In this document: positions 51,105 through 64,000 of the stretch, piece by piece
Numbering within the stretch: position 1 is the stretch's first letter
How the letters are laid out: the number at the start of each line of letters is the position of its first letter
Origin: Brugia malayi
Lineage: Eukaryota; Nematoda; Chromadorea; Rhabditida; Onchocercidae
Assembly: GCF_000002995.4 (NCBI RefSeq)
Contig: NW_025062478.1
Coordinates: 9,276,001-9,340,000 of the forward strand
Length of the DNA stretch: 64,000 bases
Reading direction: 5' to 3'
Program-made: the position numbers and the translations under genes
The notes under the pieces: model-generated
What the model was told of the DNA's origin: nothing
The model's input: the letters and a program-made list of their open reading frames with translations, nothing else
The model's database searches: none

Positions 51105-54100
51105 ATATCTTTTGAAAATAAAAATTTATTGTAAAACATTTGACTAATTTTTTAATTACAGCATTTTAATTTTTACTATACAAATAAACAAATAAACAAA
51201 AAGATACAATCATACATGCATATACATTTAAAAAAAAATAAATTCTAAAATATAAATTTTAAAATAAAATTAATTTAATATTCCTAATTTGTCAGTAATT
51301 TGAGTTTTAAAGAAACAAGAAAAGAGAAAAAAAAAAGATTGCTGATAAATATACTAGCTAATTTGATTAATATACTCATTTGAAACAACTGAAATCATTT
51401 TGTTGTTTAATTAAATCTAAAATGAAGAAGAAGAGTTATGATCTTATTTATAGATTTTGTTTTAATCAATTAATTATTTAATCAAACTTACATTCTTAAT
51501 TCGTAAAATTTACTTCCATTTTTTTTTTACTATTATGCAAAATCAAATATAGTTTTAAGTGTATATCCCTTGTATTTCATTTAAATTACATCATTTAAGT
51601 TTTTTCTGTTTTATTATTATGTTCATCCTGATTTCATGTGAATTTATTTATTTATTTATTTTTGTTTTTATGACAATTAAAAATTTCATTTCTTACCTTG
51701 TAAAATACCTCTTTTATTTATTTTTTGCCTCAGTAATTGTAGTTTAATGCATAATTTCTTTTTCTCTTAATTTTTTTTTTCTGCAATTTTATCTCTTTTA
51801 TTTTTCTCCCTGATTTTTATTTATTTTTTTAATTTATTTCTTCTGCGTGATTTTGTTTATTTATTTATTTTATCCCTGATTTTATTTACAGTTTGTTTTG
51901 TTTAATAATTTTGCTTGTAGCAACAATAATGAAAACAATAATGATAATGATAATAATAATAGTGTGGTAATAATAGCAACAATAATGATGATAGCAGTAG
52001 TGATAATACTAATGTTAATTATATTGATAATAATAGTAATAATAATGTTAACAATAATCCGACAGTAATAATAATGATAACAATATTATGTAGTAATAAC
52101 AATGGTGATAACGACAATAATGATAATAGGAAAGGTGATAATAATAATGGATTTACAGTGATAAGGATAATAATAATGATAATGATGATAATGGTATAGA
52201 AGTGATAATGGCAATAATAATAGGACGAGGAAGGGAAAGAAATCATAAGAGGGAAAGAGGGAGGAGAGAAAGAGATCGTAAGAGGTAAAGAGGGAGGGAG
52301 CGAAAGAGAGAGGGCAGGATAAGAGAGTAATTATAATTAAAGTTATAATGATAATAATAATAACAGTACGAGTAGTAATAATCATGATAAGTAATAATTA
52401 TAATTAGTCATTTAAAAAGGATATTTAGAATTTTAGAAAAAGTTTTACTCTCGAAATGTAAACAATTATTTCGACTGATGTTATGAAAAAAAAAATCATG
52501 ATAGTTTTTCATTATAATAAATACATATTCATGATTTGTTTTTTTTTCATTAATGATTTGATGCTATAAAATTGTTAGCATGAAAATAAAGTTTGTTGTT
52601 ATAAATATGTCATGAAAAATCATTGTTGACAATTATACTGATAAAGCGATAAAATTAATTCCGGTTTTCCGGAGTCAAAATGAACTATTAAGCAAGTATT
52701 GACCATAATTTCTATTAATATATGCAAATTTTGAGAGCAATGTTGTAATAGTTATAGGTTACATTTTTTAATTTTTTCACATGGAAAATCATTAGCAGTT
52801 ATAATAGATAATTTTAAGGGATTAATTTAAAAAAAAATTAAAAAAATATAATTTAAAAAAATAATATAATTTGAAATTTTCATATGAATCACAAAAAAAA
52901 AAAAAAAAAAAAAAAAAATCGTAAATAAAAAATTATAAATGTTTCAGAAAAAAATAGAACTAAAACAGAATTTAAGAAAAAAATGAAAGAGAAATCATAA
53001 ATTTTATAGGAATTCAAAATAATTTTTTTTTTTTTTTTGGGGGGGGAAGATAATCATGATTATCCCGTTACATTGTTATTATCTCTTACAATAATTATCA
53101 ATCACGATATTCCAACATTTTAACTTTATTTGTATCACAAATTAAAGTATTTCAAAATTTCAGTATTAATATTTGAAGATCTAATTTTGATTAAAATTTG
53201 TTAATGAAGTATTTGAAAAATGATATAAATATGTCATATAAAAGTTTTGTATAACTTTTTAAAATTTACTTACTTCTGTTTATTTTTCAGCTAAAAAAAT
53301 ACTTCGCAAATGGTTTCAAAATTTAACTTTTTGATGACATGCAAACGTATATATTATTACTTGGTGGTAATATTTTAAAATATCAATAAAATTTTATCAG
53401 TATATTAGTCATAATATTAGTAATACTACCTCTTTTTCTTGTGTTTTAAATCAATTGAATTTAAAAAAAAAATTTAATTTCAACATTTATTAGAATAATT
53501 TTTCTCACTGTTAAATAATTTGTAAAAAAAGAATTTTATAATCATTTATAATCATATCAATAATAGTATTTAACAAAGTTTAAATTTAAATTTAACAAAA
53601 TTTCGAAATAATTTTAAATCGCAAAAATATTTTAATTTTTGATTTATTCATTTTGTCATAAACAATGTAAACAATGCCTAGATACATGTATATTTATTTT
53701 ATGTAATTATAAAAATAAGTAATTTTTCTTTTTTTTTATTACCATAAAAATATAAGTGAATGCATTCACCGCGGTATCGCGGGATTTATCAGTGATTGAT
53801 ATGGAAGATTTATATGAAATGATATTTAAATCCAAAGGAATTATTCTAATCTATGAAATTTTTTTTTTAAATTCTACTCGTTGTTTTGGATCAATAAATT
53901 GTTACAATCATTTATCATTTTTGAAAGTTTAATTCTTTAAGTAAAACTATTTTTCTCTTCAATTTTTTTTTTTTTGTTTTCTTGTTTTGCTTTCTGATCT
54001 TTTAGTTTCTTAATTAGAAGAGAGAAATTTTTATTTTATTTTTTCTTCATTGTGAAATATAATAAATTTAATTCTTTATTAAACATAATAAAATGATAGA

Positions 54101-54545
54101 AAGTAATGAATTTGAAAAATTAATTGCAATTTTATTATTTTTGTTAAATAGTAAAACGATAAGTAAGAAAGTGAAAAAAAAACAATTATACAAATCTTTG
54201 AATTAAAATTCGAAATTTCAAAACTTATTAATCATTTTATCAAATTGATAAAAAAGAGAGAAGGAGAGAGAGTAAGCTTAAAAAATAAAATAAGCAGAAC
54301 AGAGGAAAGTAAAAAATAAGTTTAAAAAAAAATTGAATAAAAAAAATAGAAATATAATTGATGAGATCAAGAATAAATGAATGTACAGATGACATTTAAA
54401 ATAAATAAAACATATTACAAATATAAAATATTGATAATTTACAAAAAAAGAAAAAATAAAAATTAAAACATTAAAATTAGGGAAGCAAAAAAAAATTGAA
54501 AATTTCACTTTTTTAAAATTAATAAAATCAAATAAAAAAGAAGAA
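51105..54545. other. Convergent 3' spacer rich in microsatellites
   Basis: Lies between the ends of the headcase and F-box genes. An AATAAA near 51116 may be the headcase polyadenylation signal. From about 51920 to 52390 the plus strand is a mosaic of AAT, GAT and AAC trinucleotides with an internal GA-rich block (52228-52323). An A run sits at 52893-52918, and a T run followed by eight G at 53025-53047. I see no exon. Confidence 0.7.
51920..52390 (+). repeat. Compound (AAT/GAT/AAC)n and GA-rich simple repeat
   Basis: Irregular trinucleotide mosaic with a purine block (GAGGGAAAGAGGGAGGAGAG and similar). Open frames across it in several phases and on the minus strand are low-complexity artefacts. 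Confidence 0.9.
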
Positions 54546-57533
54546 TTAATCAAACATTGTTGGAAATGAAAAACGATTAGGAATATGATTTGCATAATTT
54601 ATTCGACGAATAATATTAGCTGTTTTAATAATTGGTTGCATAAAAATTCCTCCTGATTGATCGGTCATTTTTGAAAAATGCTTTTCCGTTTTTCCGGTTA
54701 TCATACAATCCTGTTCACATTTCCATTTTTGATTCATTCGTGCCGAATTGATCGCTGGCATTAGAAGTTGTTCGGTGGCTGATGAATGAAGGTGACAGAT
54801 GCTTAGAAATGGTATGACAGAATGAAATGAATTTCGATTTAATTCCTCAATTGTAATCGATGTTGACAAATCATTTCGTTTGATCATTTGATGACTGTCA
54901 ATTTCAATAGCAATTAACTATAAAAAGAAGAAAAGAAGTATGCATTAAATTTTATAAATTAAAAATATTACATAATAAATTAAATTTAATTGATTAATCG
55001 CATCAGTTTTAATAAATTTAAGAAAAATTATGCATTAAATTTAATAAATTAAAAATATTACACCATAAATTTAGAAATTATAAATTAAATTTAATGAATT
55101 TAAAAAAAAAATCGTGCATTAAATTAAATAATTGCATTAAATTTAATAAATTAAAAAAATTATGGATTACATTTGATGGATTAAAAAAAAAAATTAAGCA
55201 CCAAGTTTAATAAATAAAAAAAGTTATAAGCATAAAATTTAAGAAATTAATTGCACTAAATCAAATAAATTCGAAAAATGTACATTAAATTTAATGAATT
55301 AAAAAAATGCTTCAAATATTGTTAAAAATTTTTTTTAGTTTTCTTGCTAATTGATGATATTATGTTTAATTTTAGTTTTTTCGTCAGCTAAATTTTTGCA
55401 AATTATTTTAGTTTTATTTGAATAAAGAAAAAAATTGTTATATATTGTTAAATAATATCAAAATATATGTGAAAAATTCATTTAATATTAAAAATTCGTT
55501 TTGTTTTGTTTATTTTTGCAGTTAATTAATTAATAGTTTAAAATTAAATGTGTTATTATTTTTTTATTTAATGCAGAATATTTAAAAAAAAAAAAAATTA
55601 TGAATGAGAAAAATAATAAAATTATTATAAATTGTTGCATATTGTTAATTTAATAAAATAAAAAAAAAATAAAATAAAAAATTAATCTATACTAAAATTT
55701 GCAAATTATTTTTGTTTTATTTGAACAGAAAATAAAAGAAAAAACAAAAATTAGTATAAAATAAAAAAAAAAAAAAAATGAAATAATTTTTAGATTACAA
55801 TAAAATAAGAAAAGGAAAAGAAGCTTTATCATTTCTTATCAATTAAATATTATCAGAATAAGTGCAAATAATTCATTTAAAATTTATATGAAAATTTAAA
55901 AAGAAATAGAAGAAAACAAAAATCGGTTTAAGACAAGAAAAAAATTAAGTAATTTTGTAATAAAATAAAAAAGAAGTATGCTTTATCATTACTTATCAAT
56001 AAAGTATTATTAAAGTTAGTATAGAAAATTTATTTAAATTTTATATCAAAATTTAAAAAGCATATGAAAAATTTAAATAATTTAATAGTTGATTTAAACA
56101 AAATAAAAAAAGACAAAATTTAATAAATAAAAATATTATTATTACTTTTTTCTGATTGGTATGTCGTAAATGATACTGTCGTCGTTTCACCCAATTCATA
56201 ATATACTCACCAACCGGATCCTGTCCATCAATACAGATATTCCGGAGTTGTGCAACTCTCTCAAATGCTACAGTTGTTAACTGTTTGCACTGCCGGAAAA
56301 CCATTTCCGTTGAACGATGATGAATTTTCGTAGTATTTTCATTAGTATTAAAATAACGCTAAAAAAAAAAAAAGAAAATTTAATTATATAAATTTATTTT
56401 TATTTATTCTTTTTTTTTTTATTTTTATTTTGTTTTTTTTTTTCAAAAAATTTTCGATTTTTTATTTTTAGATAAATAAAAGAATGGGAATAATTGAAAG
56501 AATTTTTTCTTTCTTTTTTTGAATATTTTTGCTTATTCTAAAATAATTAATTAAACATAAAATTTTAGAAAAAATTTTTGTGCAAATTTTACTATAGCAA
56601 AAAAGAGAAAAGGAATAAGAAGAGGGAGAGGGAGAGAGAGGGAGGGAGAGGAAGAGAAAGAGAGGGAGAGAGAGAGTTATTAGTAACAAACTTCAATATA
56701 ATCACAAATTCCATCGGCGGTAATATTTTGACATTTTTCAAGTTTAATTTTACGCATAGAATTTGGCAAATAGCGAAAGATTGTATCACTGAGAGAAAGT
56801 TGTTGATCAGTGATTGGTATTGAAATATGAAAATCAATAGATTGAATCATTAAAACATATAATGTTTTACGATTAATTGTTTGAAATAAATCATCTTGAA
56901 ATAATGTTGGTCGAACGCCAGCTAAATTCTGCAAATGTTTTATTAAAATTAATTAAATTAGATTAAATTAAATTTTATTAGCATGATTATAGCACTATAT
57001 CATATATGATAGTAGTAATATTTGTTAAAATTTATTTATATTAGCAACAAAACTTAACTATAACCTCAATATAGTTTGGATATTTTGATTTTTTTTAAAG
57101 TTATAAATCCTATTTCTATTTTCAAAAAAAAAAAAAAAAATTTTTTTCAATTTTTGTAAAAATGTAGAAAAATTCTATCATACACACAAATATTTTGAAA
57201 GTTTGTATAATGTGAATTAATCGAGAATTAGTAATGAAATGAATTGAGAAAAGGAAGAAAAAATAATTTTTATTAATTAAATTTAATTTAGAAATTAGTT
57301 TACCTTTTTTTTTTTTTCTTGAAAATTACAAAAAAAAAAAAAACAAAACAAAATTTTCTCCTTTGATTTTAAAAATAACTGCTAAAGTCTTGAATTAAAA
57401 ATGAAATTAATTTAATTTTTGCGAAACAAATTTGATTGATAAATGATTCAAATTTTCCGTTATATTATTTTAATTTATTCCAATATTTACTCAATTCATT
57501 TTATTAAAATTTATAATATTTAAATTTTTGATC

Positions 57534-57564
<31 letters not shown>

Positions 57565-59192
57565 AAAAGGGAAAAACTTACTATAAAAGATAAAACGATA
57601 AGATATTTGGAGCATAAATTCATTAAGCGCATTAATGCATCGTGTTGTAAATCAGCTACATAACAATCACATAAACGAAGTGTTTTAGGTTCAAAGGTCA
57701 AGCAACACGATAATAAATCACAAAAATAACGTAGCGTACGTGAACAAAGAAAAAGATTGGAAAATTGTAAGCCTAGAATACGAAATCGACGGAAGCAATA
57801 CCTGCAAAAATGAAACAAAGAGGAAAATGTAAGATTAATATTTGAATAAATTTTTAGAAATTTTTTTCCAAAAAAGAAAAAAAATTATCAATTAAAAATG
57901 TTTGATAATTTAATTAATTAATTCATAAAATAATTTCAATTAGATAAAATATTGTTTGCATTGTATTTTGTAATATACATATATTTTGCACATAAAATTA
58001 TTAATTCGAAGAATTTTTCGTCTGTTTTAAATTATTTAATTTTAAATTTGAATCATTTAAGTGCATTTTATAACTTTTTATAACTTCAATACCATGAATG
58101 ATAAAATATTACTTCCATGAATTTTTTTTAAATTAAATAATCAGAAATTAACTTTACTATTATTAAATTTATATTATAGATTAATTAGTGAAAATATTAC
58201 TTACAAATCAAACATAATTTTTTTTCTTTTTTTTTTAAAAAAATTGAGATGATAGTAATATTATTATCTAATGATTGATACATGAATGAAAGTTTTTTTT
58301 TTATAATTTAAAAAGAAAAATTAATTTTCTCAATTTACCTAAGATTATGATAGCGTCCACGTAAAACGTCCGTACGTGTAACTTCAATTGAATTTTTCTT
58401 ATTTGAATGATTTTTTTTAAACGTTGCCAAAACGTATGTATCATTTGTTGTATTATACGTTATTGTCAAACATGTCACCAAACGTTGACGATAACATTTT
58501 GCTAATAAAATACCGCATGTTGTTATCAGCTAAAATAATCAAATTTCAAATATAATTTTAGAATTATCAACAAACAAACAAAAAAGCATCAAAATAAAAC
58601 GTACCCAATGGAATTTATAAAATTCATATAAATCAAATCAGAATTAATAAAATTCATAAAGCAAAAAAAAAAAAAAAAAGAAAAGAAAAAGAAAGACAAA
58701 ATCAAATTTCAGAAATTTTTCATTTTTCCATTTTTTTTTCTCCGTTTTTTTTTTATTTGAAAGATAATTTATAATTGTAATAAAATAAAAGAATATTAAA
58801 AAAAAAGTTTTTGAAGAGAAAAAAAACTTATATAAAATTAATTATACCAAATTTTTTACATAATATGTAAGCATTATAATTATAAATTTTGATTTTATAT
58901 AAACATTTTCAAAAAATTTTCTAATTAATTTAAAATTTCTTTTTGTTTAATTAAAATAAAATTAACTAACCTGATCAAATCGAGTACATTGCAAACGTAA
59001 ATTTGCAAAATCATCATCATCACAGTATTGAAAAATTTTCACCAATAATTCATTTGGCATTTTTTCAATGAAACTAAGATTTTCATTTGTTATTTGTGAA
59101 TTATTTTTACTCCATGAAATTAATTCAAGCATAATTTTCATTGGTAATTCAAAGCTATTACGAATTAATCGAATTGAATGTTTATTCATCAT
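54546..59192 (-). CDS. F-box protein with divergent leucine-rich region, six exons
   Basis: Exons in coding order: 58971-59192, 58339-58529, 57582-57801, 56692-56928, 56146-56358, 54546-54917. Phases agree throughout and the product is about 484 residues. Residues 43-74 form an F-box (IEKMPNELLVKIFQYCDDDDFANLRLQCTRF, read in two overlapping halves), which in this family binds Skp1 of an SCF ubiquitin ligase. The middle has leucine/cysteine-patterned stretches such as LRYFCDLLSCCL, TLRLCDCYVADL, MRKIKLEKCQNITADGICDY and LTTVAFERVAQLRNICIDG, which look like degenerate leucine-rich repeats used for substrate choice. The last exon is not LRR-like. Start: ATG at 59190-59192, with a second ATG directly after. 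The substrate is unknown. Introns carry poly-A runs (30 bases at 57533-57562) and GA repeats (56606-56676). Confidence 0.88.
54937..55310 (+). repeat. Degenerate AT repeat in the last F-box intron
   Basis: Motifs close to GCATTAAATTTAATAAATTAAAA recur many times with changing spacing. This appears to be a decayed tandem array, internal to the intron before the last F-box exon. Confidence 0.6.
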
Positions 59193-59226
59193 AAATTGCC
59201 AATAATATTCACATCATTTAATGCAT

Positions 59227-59250
59227 CTAAAAATTAAAATTTTATTTTCA
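59227..59250 (-). promoter_or_regulatory. Likely trans-splice acceptor of the F-box gene
   Basis: On the minus strand AAATTTTAATTTTTAG ends at 59227, about 35 bases before the ATG, in sequence without any upstream exon. Fits a nematode outron acceptor; inferred only. Confidence 0.4.
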
Positions 59251-60788
59251 TACCATAAAATTTAAATTACATAATAATTCGTCTTTTCTCTCTCTCTTTC
59301 TCTCTCTCTCTCTCCCTCTCTCTTTGTCTGTGGTAATAATCGTTAAAGCCATAATTAATGTAAAAAAATTGTGAAAATTTAAGTAAAAATTTTAACAATT
59401 TTTTTTTTTTTTTTTGTTAATTAAGTATAAAAAATATTTCATAAGCAATTAATTTAAAAAAAAAGGAAAACAATAATAATTATAGCAATTATTTTTTCAT
59501 TTACAAATTTCCCTCTCTTTAATTATTATTTCTAATAGAATTTCCATCTATTTTAGTATTTTAGTATTTCATTTCGAATAATGCTAGTAAAAATTTCAAC
59601 CATTTTAGTTGAAAAAAAAATTTTTTTTAATTTAAAAAGTATTTTTGTTTGTTTTTTCTTTTCATTCATAAATGAATAATTGTAGTAAATGATAAAATAG
59701 TAATATTTCTATCAATTAATTGCTTAATTTCAAATTTTATATCTTTTAAAATTATTTATTCTTTTCCAATACAAAGTATATTTTTGAGTGATTCATAAAT
59801 GCAAAAAAAAAAAAAAAAATGAGGAAAAAAAGATAAAATCATTTGAAAAATTTTTTCAAATTAAAAATTTTTAAATGCAAAAAAAAGAAAAATGAATAAG
59901 ATCATTTGAAAATTTGCTATGTAAAATATTCAAGAACACAAAAAAAAAGAAAAAAAGAAATCGTTTTGTCGGTATCATCAAAGGAATTCAATAAACAGAG
60001 CATTAAGAAAAATTAAAACAGCAGCAATATGAGAAGAAGCACAGTACTACACTAAACTATAATTACTGAATGGTATCATAAATTGTAAATTAGAGAAAAT
60101 AGTAAGTAGTCGTTCTTCTATTACTTTTATCCATATTTTAGTTACCCGACCCTTTACCCTACCCTTTACCCCTACTCTTTACCCTACCCTTACCCTTATT
60201 CTTGTCCAATTTTTATCAAAAAAAAAAAAATGAACTCCCTCAAATCATTCATATTTATTTCCTCTTTCTATTTTATAATTTTTACTATTTTATTTTTTCT
60301 CCTTCTCTCTATTTTTTCTTTTTTTATTTTCATTGTTTATTTACTTTCTCAATTTTTTCTCTTTTTTGTTCTTATTTTGATTTTATAAAAAAAATATTTT
60401 TTCCCAGGCAACAAAATAAATAAAATATTTCACTTAATTTGTTTGTTTGTTTGTTTGTTTTTCCTCTTTTTTTTTTTGTAAATAAATGAGAATGAAGCAA
60501 AAAACAAATGAAAAGAGGGAAATTAAACAAATAAAATATTCATAAAAAATCAAAAAATGAAGTTTAAAACATAATTAATTAATTAATTAAAATGAAATGA
60601 AACAAACAAAAAAATTTAAATATAAAATGGAAATTACTGAAGCAAATTTGAAGCTAAAATTATGAAAATATATTGAATTCAAAAGATAAAGTTTTTAAAT
60701 TTGTTTTTTTTTTTTTGAAAATAAATAAGATTGCATGAAAAATTCTATCAAATGGAATAACAAGGGAAAAAGGAGGGAAAAAAGAAAT

Positions 60789-60827
<39 letters not shown>

Positions 60828-61923
60828 AAGAGGAAAAAAATGAATTAACAACTTCTTTTATTTATTTTCTTTGTAAAAAAAAAAAAAAAAAAGTTAACAC
60901 ATTCATTTTGAAATGCTTTTTAATACCAAATTCACAAATTGACCAATTGACCAATTGACCATCTCATCTTTTTTTTTATGATAAAATATCGATAAGTATC
61001 ATTCCTTCCTTCTTTCCATCTCATTTAATTCTTGGCGCAATTATCTTAGCCTTTCATGAATTTTCTATATATCTCTCTCCCTCTCCCTCTCCCTTTCTGT
61101 TAACAAAGAGGAGAAAAATTCTCTTTGTTTTTTTTTTTTTTTAAAAAAAAGTTTTTTTAAAAATTATTATTAATATAGATTTTTGAAAATTTAAAATTTA
61201 CTAATATAGAATTTTTGAATATTTTAAAATTCATCACTGATAGTAATTTTTTGAATTTTAAAAATTATTATTACTAAATAGCAGAGAGAAAAAAAAAAAC
61301 GAAAAAAATCGTAAATTTTTAATTCAATTTTAATTCTTTATTAATTATTATTAATTAATGAGTAGTTTAAATTAGTATTAAAATATTAATGTTAATTAAT
61401 GTGTAAAAGAAAATAACAACTTATTTTTTCTAAATTTGTTAATTTAATCTTATTAATGCAAAAAAAAAGAAAAAAAAATTACTAATAATGATATGAAAAA
61501 TGTTTAATTTTTTTTAAAAAAAAAGTTACTTATAAATAAATTAAAGTTTTTATTATGTTTGAAATATATCAAATTAAAAAGAAAAGAAATGTTTATTAGA
61601 ATATTAATAATAGCTAATATTTGATAATTTTTATTTTTAAGTAAAAGAATTAAAATTGAATTAAAAATTTACGATTTTTTTCATTTTTTTTCCTTCGTTC
61701 TTTCTTCTTATTACAAATATTATTGTGTTACTTATTTACAGAATAAAAATTGATAACATGCTAAATTGATATGATTATTTTGATAAGAATTTGATAGATT
61801 GAGAAAAAGTAAAAGTAAGTATTAGTATTCAAAGCGATTGAAAAATTTCAAAAATAATTTTAACTTTTAATGAATTTCCATTTCGATGGAAACTTTTTAC
61901 TTAATCAGAAAAATAATTTATAG

Positions 61924-61967
<44 letters not shown>

Positions 61968-63140
61968 GATTATCATTATCATTAATTACATTCACACAAA
62001 TGACAATTAAATTAATTGAAAATACTATTAGTTCATTAATAAATATTTCATATAATTATTTCTGTTTTACGTAATGTTACGTAATTGAATAAGAAGTTAA
62101 CGTGAAGTTACGTGAAAGATTAACATAGAAGTAAGTGACAAAAAATATTACAAATAACAAGAATTTTTTTGAATGAAACAGAAAAATAAATTTGGGTGGA
62201 AATTAATTTTATTTCAATTATTATTCGTTTATAAATGATTATTAAATTAATTGGAAATATTATTCGTTTTTCATAAATATTTTCAAAAAAAAAAAAAGTT
62301 TTTTTTCTCTGTAAAATATTTAAGAGAATTAATTTATTTGCTTTCATGGAAAAAAATAATTTAATTATAATAATTAAAATAAACATATAAAAAAAAATCA
62401 ATTTATTTATTTTTTTTAATTATTTTTTCGACAAAAAAAAAAAAATAGAAAAAGAAAATTTCAATTTTAACTCAATTTTTTTTTTTTTTTTGAAATATTT
62501 TGTGCAATTGAAACAAAATTAGTGAGAAAAGGAAAATTTTAATTCTAACATAAATTTTTTGAAATATTTTGTGTTCTTTTTTTTTTAAGAAATTTAATGG
62601 CTAATATTTGAAATGAAATTAATCAGAAAATTTTTTTGTTAAGAAAAGCAAAAATTAAGAAAAAAGCAAAAATTGCTTTAAAAGAAAAAAAAAAGTGGAA
62701 ATTAAATAAACTGAAGAAGAGAATACATCCGAGAATATTCATCCCATTTAGTCTATTTCATATTCGTAATTGATTTACATTTGAGCTTTGAGTATCTTTC
62801 GATGCTTTTTAAATCTTTGTGACAAATGGAAATTTTCAAAAATAATTCTAAAAGCTTTTTTTGTTCCTTTTTTTCAACAAAACAAAACGAAATGATAAAC
62901 AGTTGAATCATTGATGATAATTGCTGCATGTTAGTTTAATTTGTTAAAAGTTTATTTGTTAAACATAGTAGTACAAATAGAAATAAATAAGATAAGATGG
63001 AATAAAAAAAAATGAATGAGTAAATGAATGAAAAAGGATTTTTGAGAAAGAAATGAAAGGAAGAAAATATGATGGAACGAACAAATTGGCAAAAAGCAAA
63101 TTGGCATTTTTATTAAAATGAAGGAATGGCTCATCTGTTT
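59251..63140. other. AT-rich upstream spacer of the F-box gene
   Basis: Contains CT repeats (59284-59327), a C-rich tract (60144-60195), a (GA)n run (60791-60822), CT repeats (61071-61096) and a (TTA)n run (61926-61967). No exon was recognised on either strand. Confidence 0.65.
60144..60195 (-). repeat. CCCTTTACCCTA-type tandem repeat; G-quadruplex motif on the minus strand
   Basis: The plus strand carries about eight runs of three or four C separated by one to seven bases (TA, TTTA, TT, G and one longer gap). The complement therefore has GGG runs with short loops, meeting the usual four-run G-quadruplex pattern. It stands out sharply from the AT-rich surroundings. Confidence 0.85.
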
Positions 63141-63180
63141 GTTAGCGATATAAGTACGAATATAATGAATGTGCTAATGA

Positions 63181-63288
63181 TAGTGGCGGTGTTGGTAATG
63201 CAGGTAGTGGCGGTGTTGGTAATGCAGGTAGTGGCGGTGTTGGTAATGCAGGTAGTGGCGGTGTTGGTAATACAGGTTGTGGCGGTTT
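63181..63288 (+). repeat. 24-bp minisatellite, about 4.5 copies
   Basis: The unit GGTAATGCAGGTAGTGGCGG then TGTT is a multiple of three. It reads Gly-Asn-Ala-Gly-Ser-Gly-Gly-Val in one plus frame, and Leu-Pro-Thr-Pro-Pro-Leu-Pro-Ala on the minus strand inside an 80-codon open frame (63142-63384). No splice sites or homology support a gene. Confidence 0.9.
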
Positions 63289-63411
63289 GTTAATGCAAAT
63301 AGTGGCGGTATTGGTAGTGTGAAAAAAATTATATTCGCAGGAAATGGCGATGATATAAGCTTCATCAGTCCCTAACAAGTCCATTTTAATGCAAATGGGA
63401 AGAAGAGAGAT

Positions 63412-63854
63412 GAAAGAGGAAGGGGGAAGGAATGAAGGAGGAATGAAAGAGGAAGAGGGAAGGAATGAAGGAGGAATGAAAGAGGAAGAGGGAAGGAATG
63501 AAGGAGGAATGAAAGAGGAAGAGGGAAGGAATGAAGGAGGAATGAAAGAGGAAGAGGGAAGGAATGAAGGAGGAATGAAAGAGGAAGAGGGAAGGAATGA
63601 AGGAGGAATGAAAGAGGAAGAGGGAAGGAATGAAGGAGGAATGAAAGAGGAAGAGGGAAGGAATGAAGGAGGAATGAAAGAGGAAGGGGGAAGGAATGAA
63701 GGAGGAATGAAAGAGGAAGAGGGAAGGAATGAAGGAGGAATGAAAGAGGAAGAGGGAAGGAATGAAGGAGGAATGAAAGAGGAAGAGGGAAGGAATGAAG
63801 GAGGAATGAAAGAGGAAGAGGGAAGGAATGAAGGAGGAATGAAAGAGGAAGAGG
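63412..63854 (+). repeat. 33-bp purine-rich minisatellite, 13 copies
   Basis: The unit (GAAAGAGGAAGAGGGAAGGA then ATGAAGGAGGAAT) repeats 13 times, nearly identical apart from AAGAGG/AAGGGG. The plus strand is almost all A and G. Because 33 is a multiple of three, a 164-codon frame (63389-63883, repeating MKEEEGRNEGG) stays open; I regard this as a consequence of the repeat, with low odds of being a real protein. Confidence 0.95.
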
Positions 63855-64000
63855 AAATTTTTAAGAAATTATTGTTAAGCTAAAAAAATGAAAGAAGAAA
63901 GATTTCTTCTTGTTTTTGAACAAAGATCAAAGTCAAATTAACATTGTACTAAATTAGTCAATTAAAAATTTAATAGAAAAAAAAAATTACTAAAATAGAA

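Noticed and set aside
52019..52385. Long minus-strand frames rich in Ile/Leu/Ser
   Set aside because: Translation of trinucleotide and GA repeats; composition and open neighbouring frames show it is not coding.
54278..54595. Phe/Ile-rich minus-strand frame overlapping the F-box 3' end
   Set aside because: AT-rich run-through in another frame past the confirmed stop at 54546.
60144..60195. Interstitial telomere
   Set aside because: Nematode telomeres are TTAGGC; this unit is different and irregular.
1..64000. tRNA or rRNA genes
   Set aside because: I looked for B-box-like GGTTCGAATCC sequences and rRNA-like GC-rich blocks and saw none convincing; a covariance-model scan would be decisive.

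Overview
The window is AT-rich eukaryotic DNA and looks like a nematode genome, perhaps a spirurid or filarial one. The protein families are metazoan, introns mostly end in short TTTCAG or TTTTAG acceptors, several genes have an acceptor a few bases to a few tens of bases before the start codon with no exon in front of it (as expected for spliced-leader trans-splicing), and one gene is a UDP-galactopyranose mutase, present in nematodes but absent from vertebrates. There is nothing bacterial, viral or plasmid-like. Genes were rebuilt exon by exon from splice sites, reading frame and family motifs; no database search was possible.

Layout: (1) 105-2219, minus: N-terminal WD40 part of a WDR62/MAPKBP1-type scaffold, running off the left edge. 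(2) 2220-21893: about 19.7 kb with no confident gene, only simple repeats, a perfect 3 x 107 bp tandem repeat and a few isolated exon-like segments. (3) 21894-28234, plus: UDP-galactopyranose mutase in ten exons, with a 2.75 kb, 32-bp-unit minisatellite filling most of intron 1. (4) 29581-32159, minus: a five-exon gene for a four-helix membrane protein of unknown family, convergent with the mutase. (5) 35044-40023, plus: SPE-39/VIPAS39 trafficking protein, twelve exons, divergent from gene 4. (6) 40024-45975: spacer with a 46-bp hairpin-forming minisatellite. (7) 45976-51104, plus: headcase-family protein, eleven exons. (8) 51105-54545: spacer of microsatellites. (9) 54546-59192, minus: F-box protein, six exons. 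(10) 59193-64000: spacer with a G-quadruplex-type tract and two adjacent minisatellites.

The genes do not form an obvious pathway. Same-strand genes are kilobases apart, so this is not a compact operon. The most unusual object is the mutase intron-1 array: nearly every one of about 86 units starts with GT and ends with AG, so the intron is a chain of juxtaposed AG|GT splice-site pairs. Two genes also show local splice anomalies: a CG in place of an AG acceptor in the WDR62-like gene, and a one-base phase conflict in the mutase.
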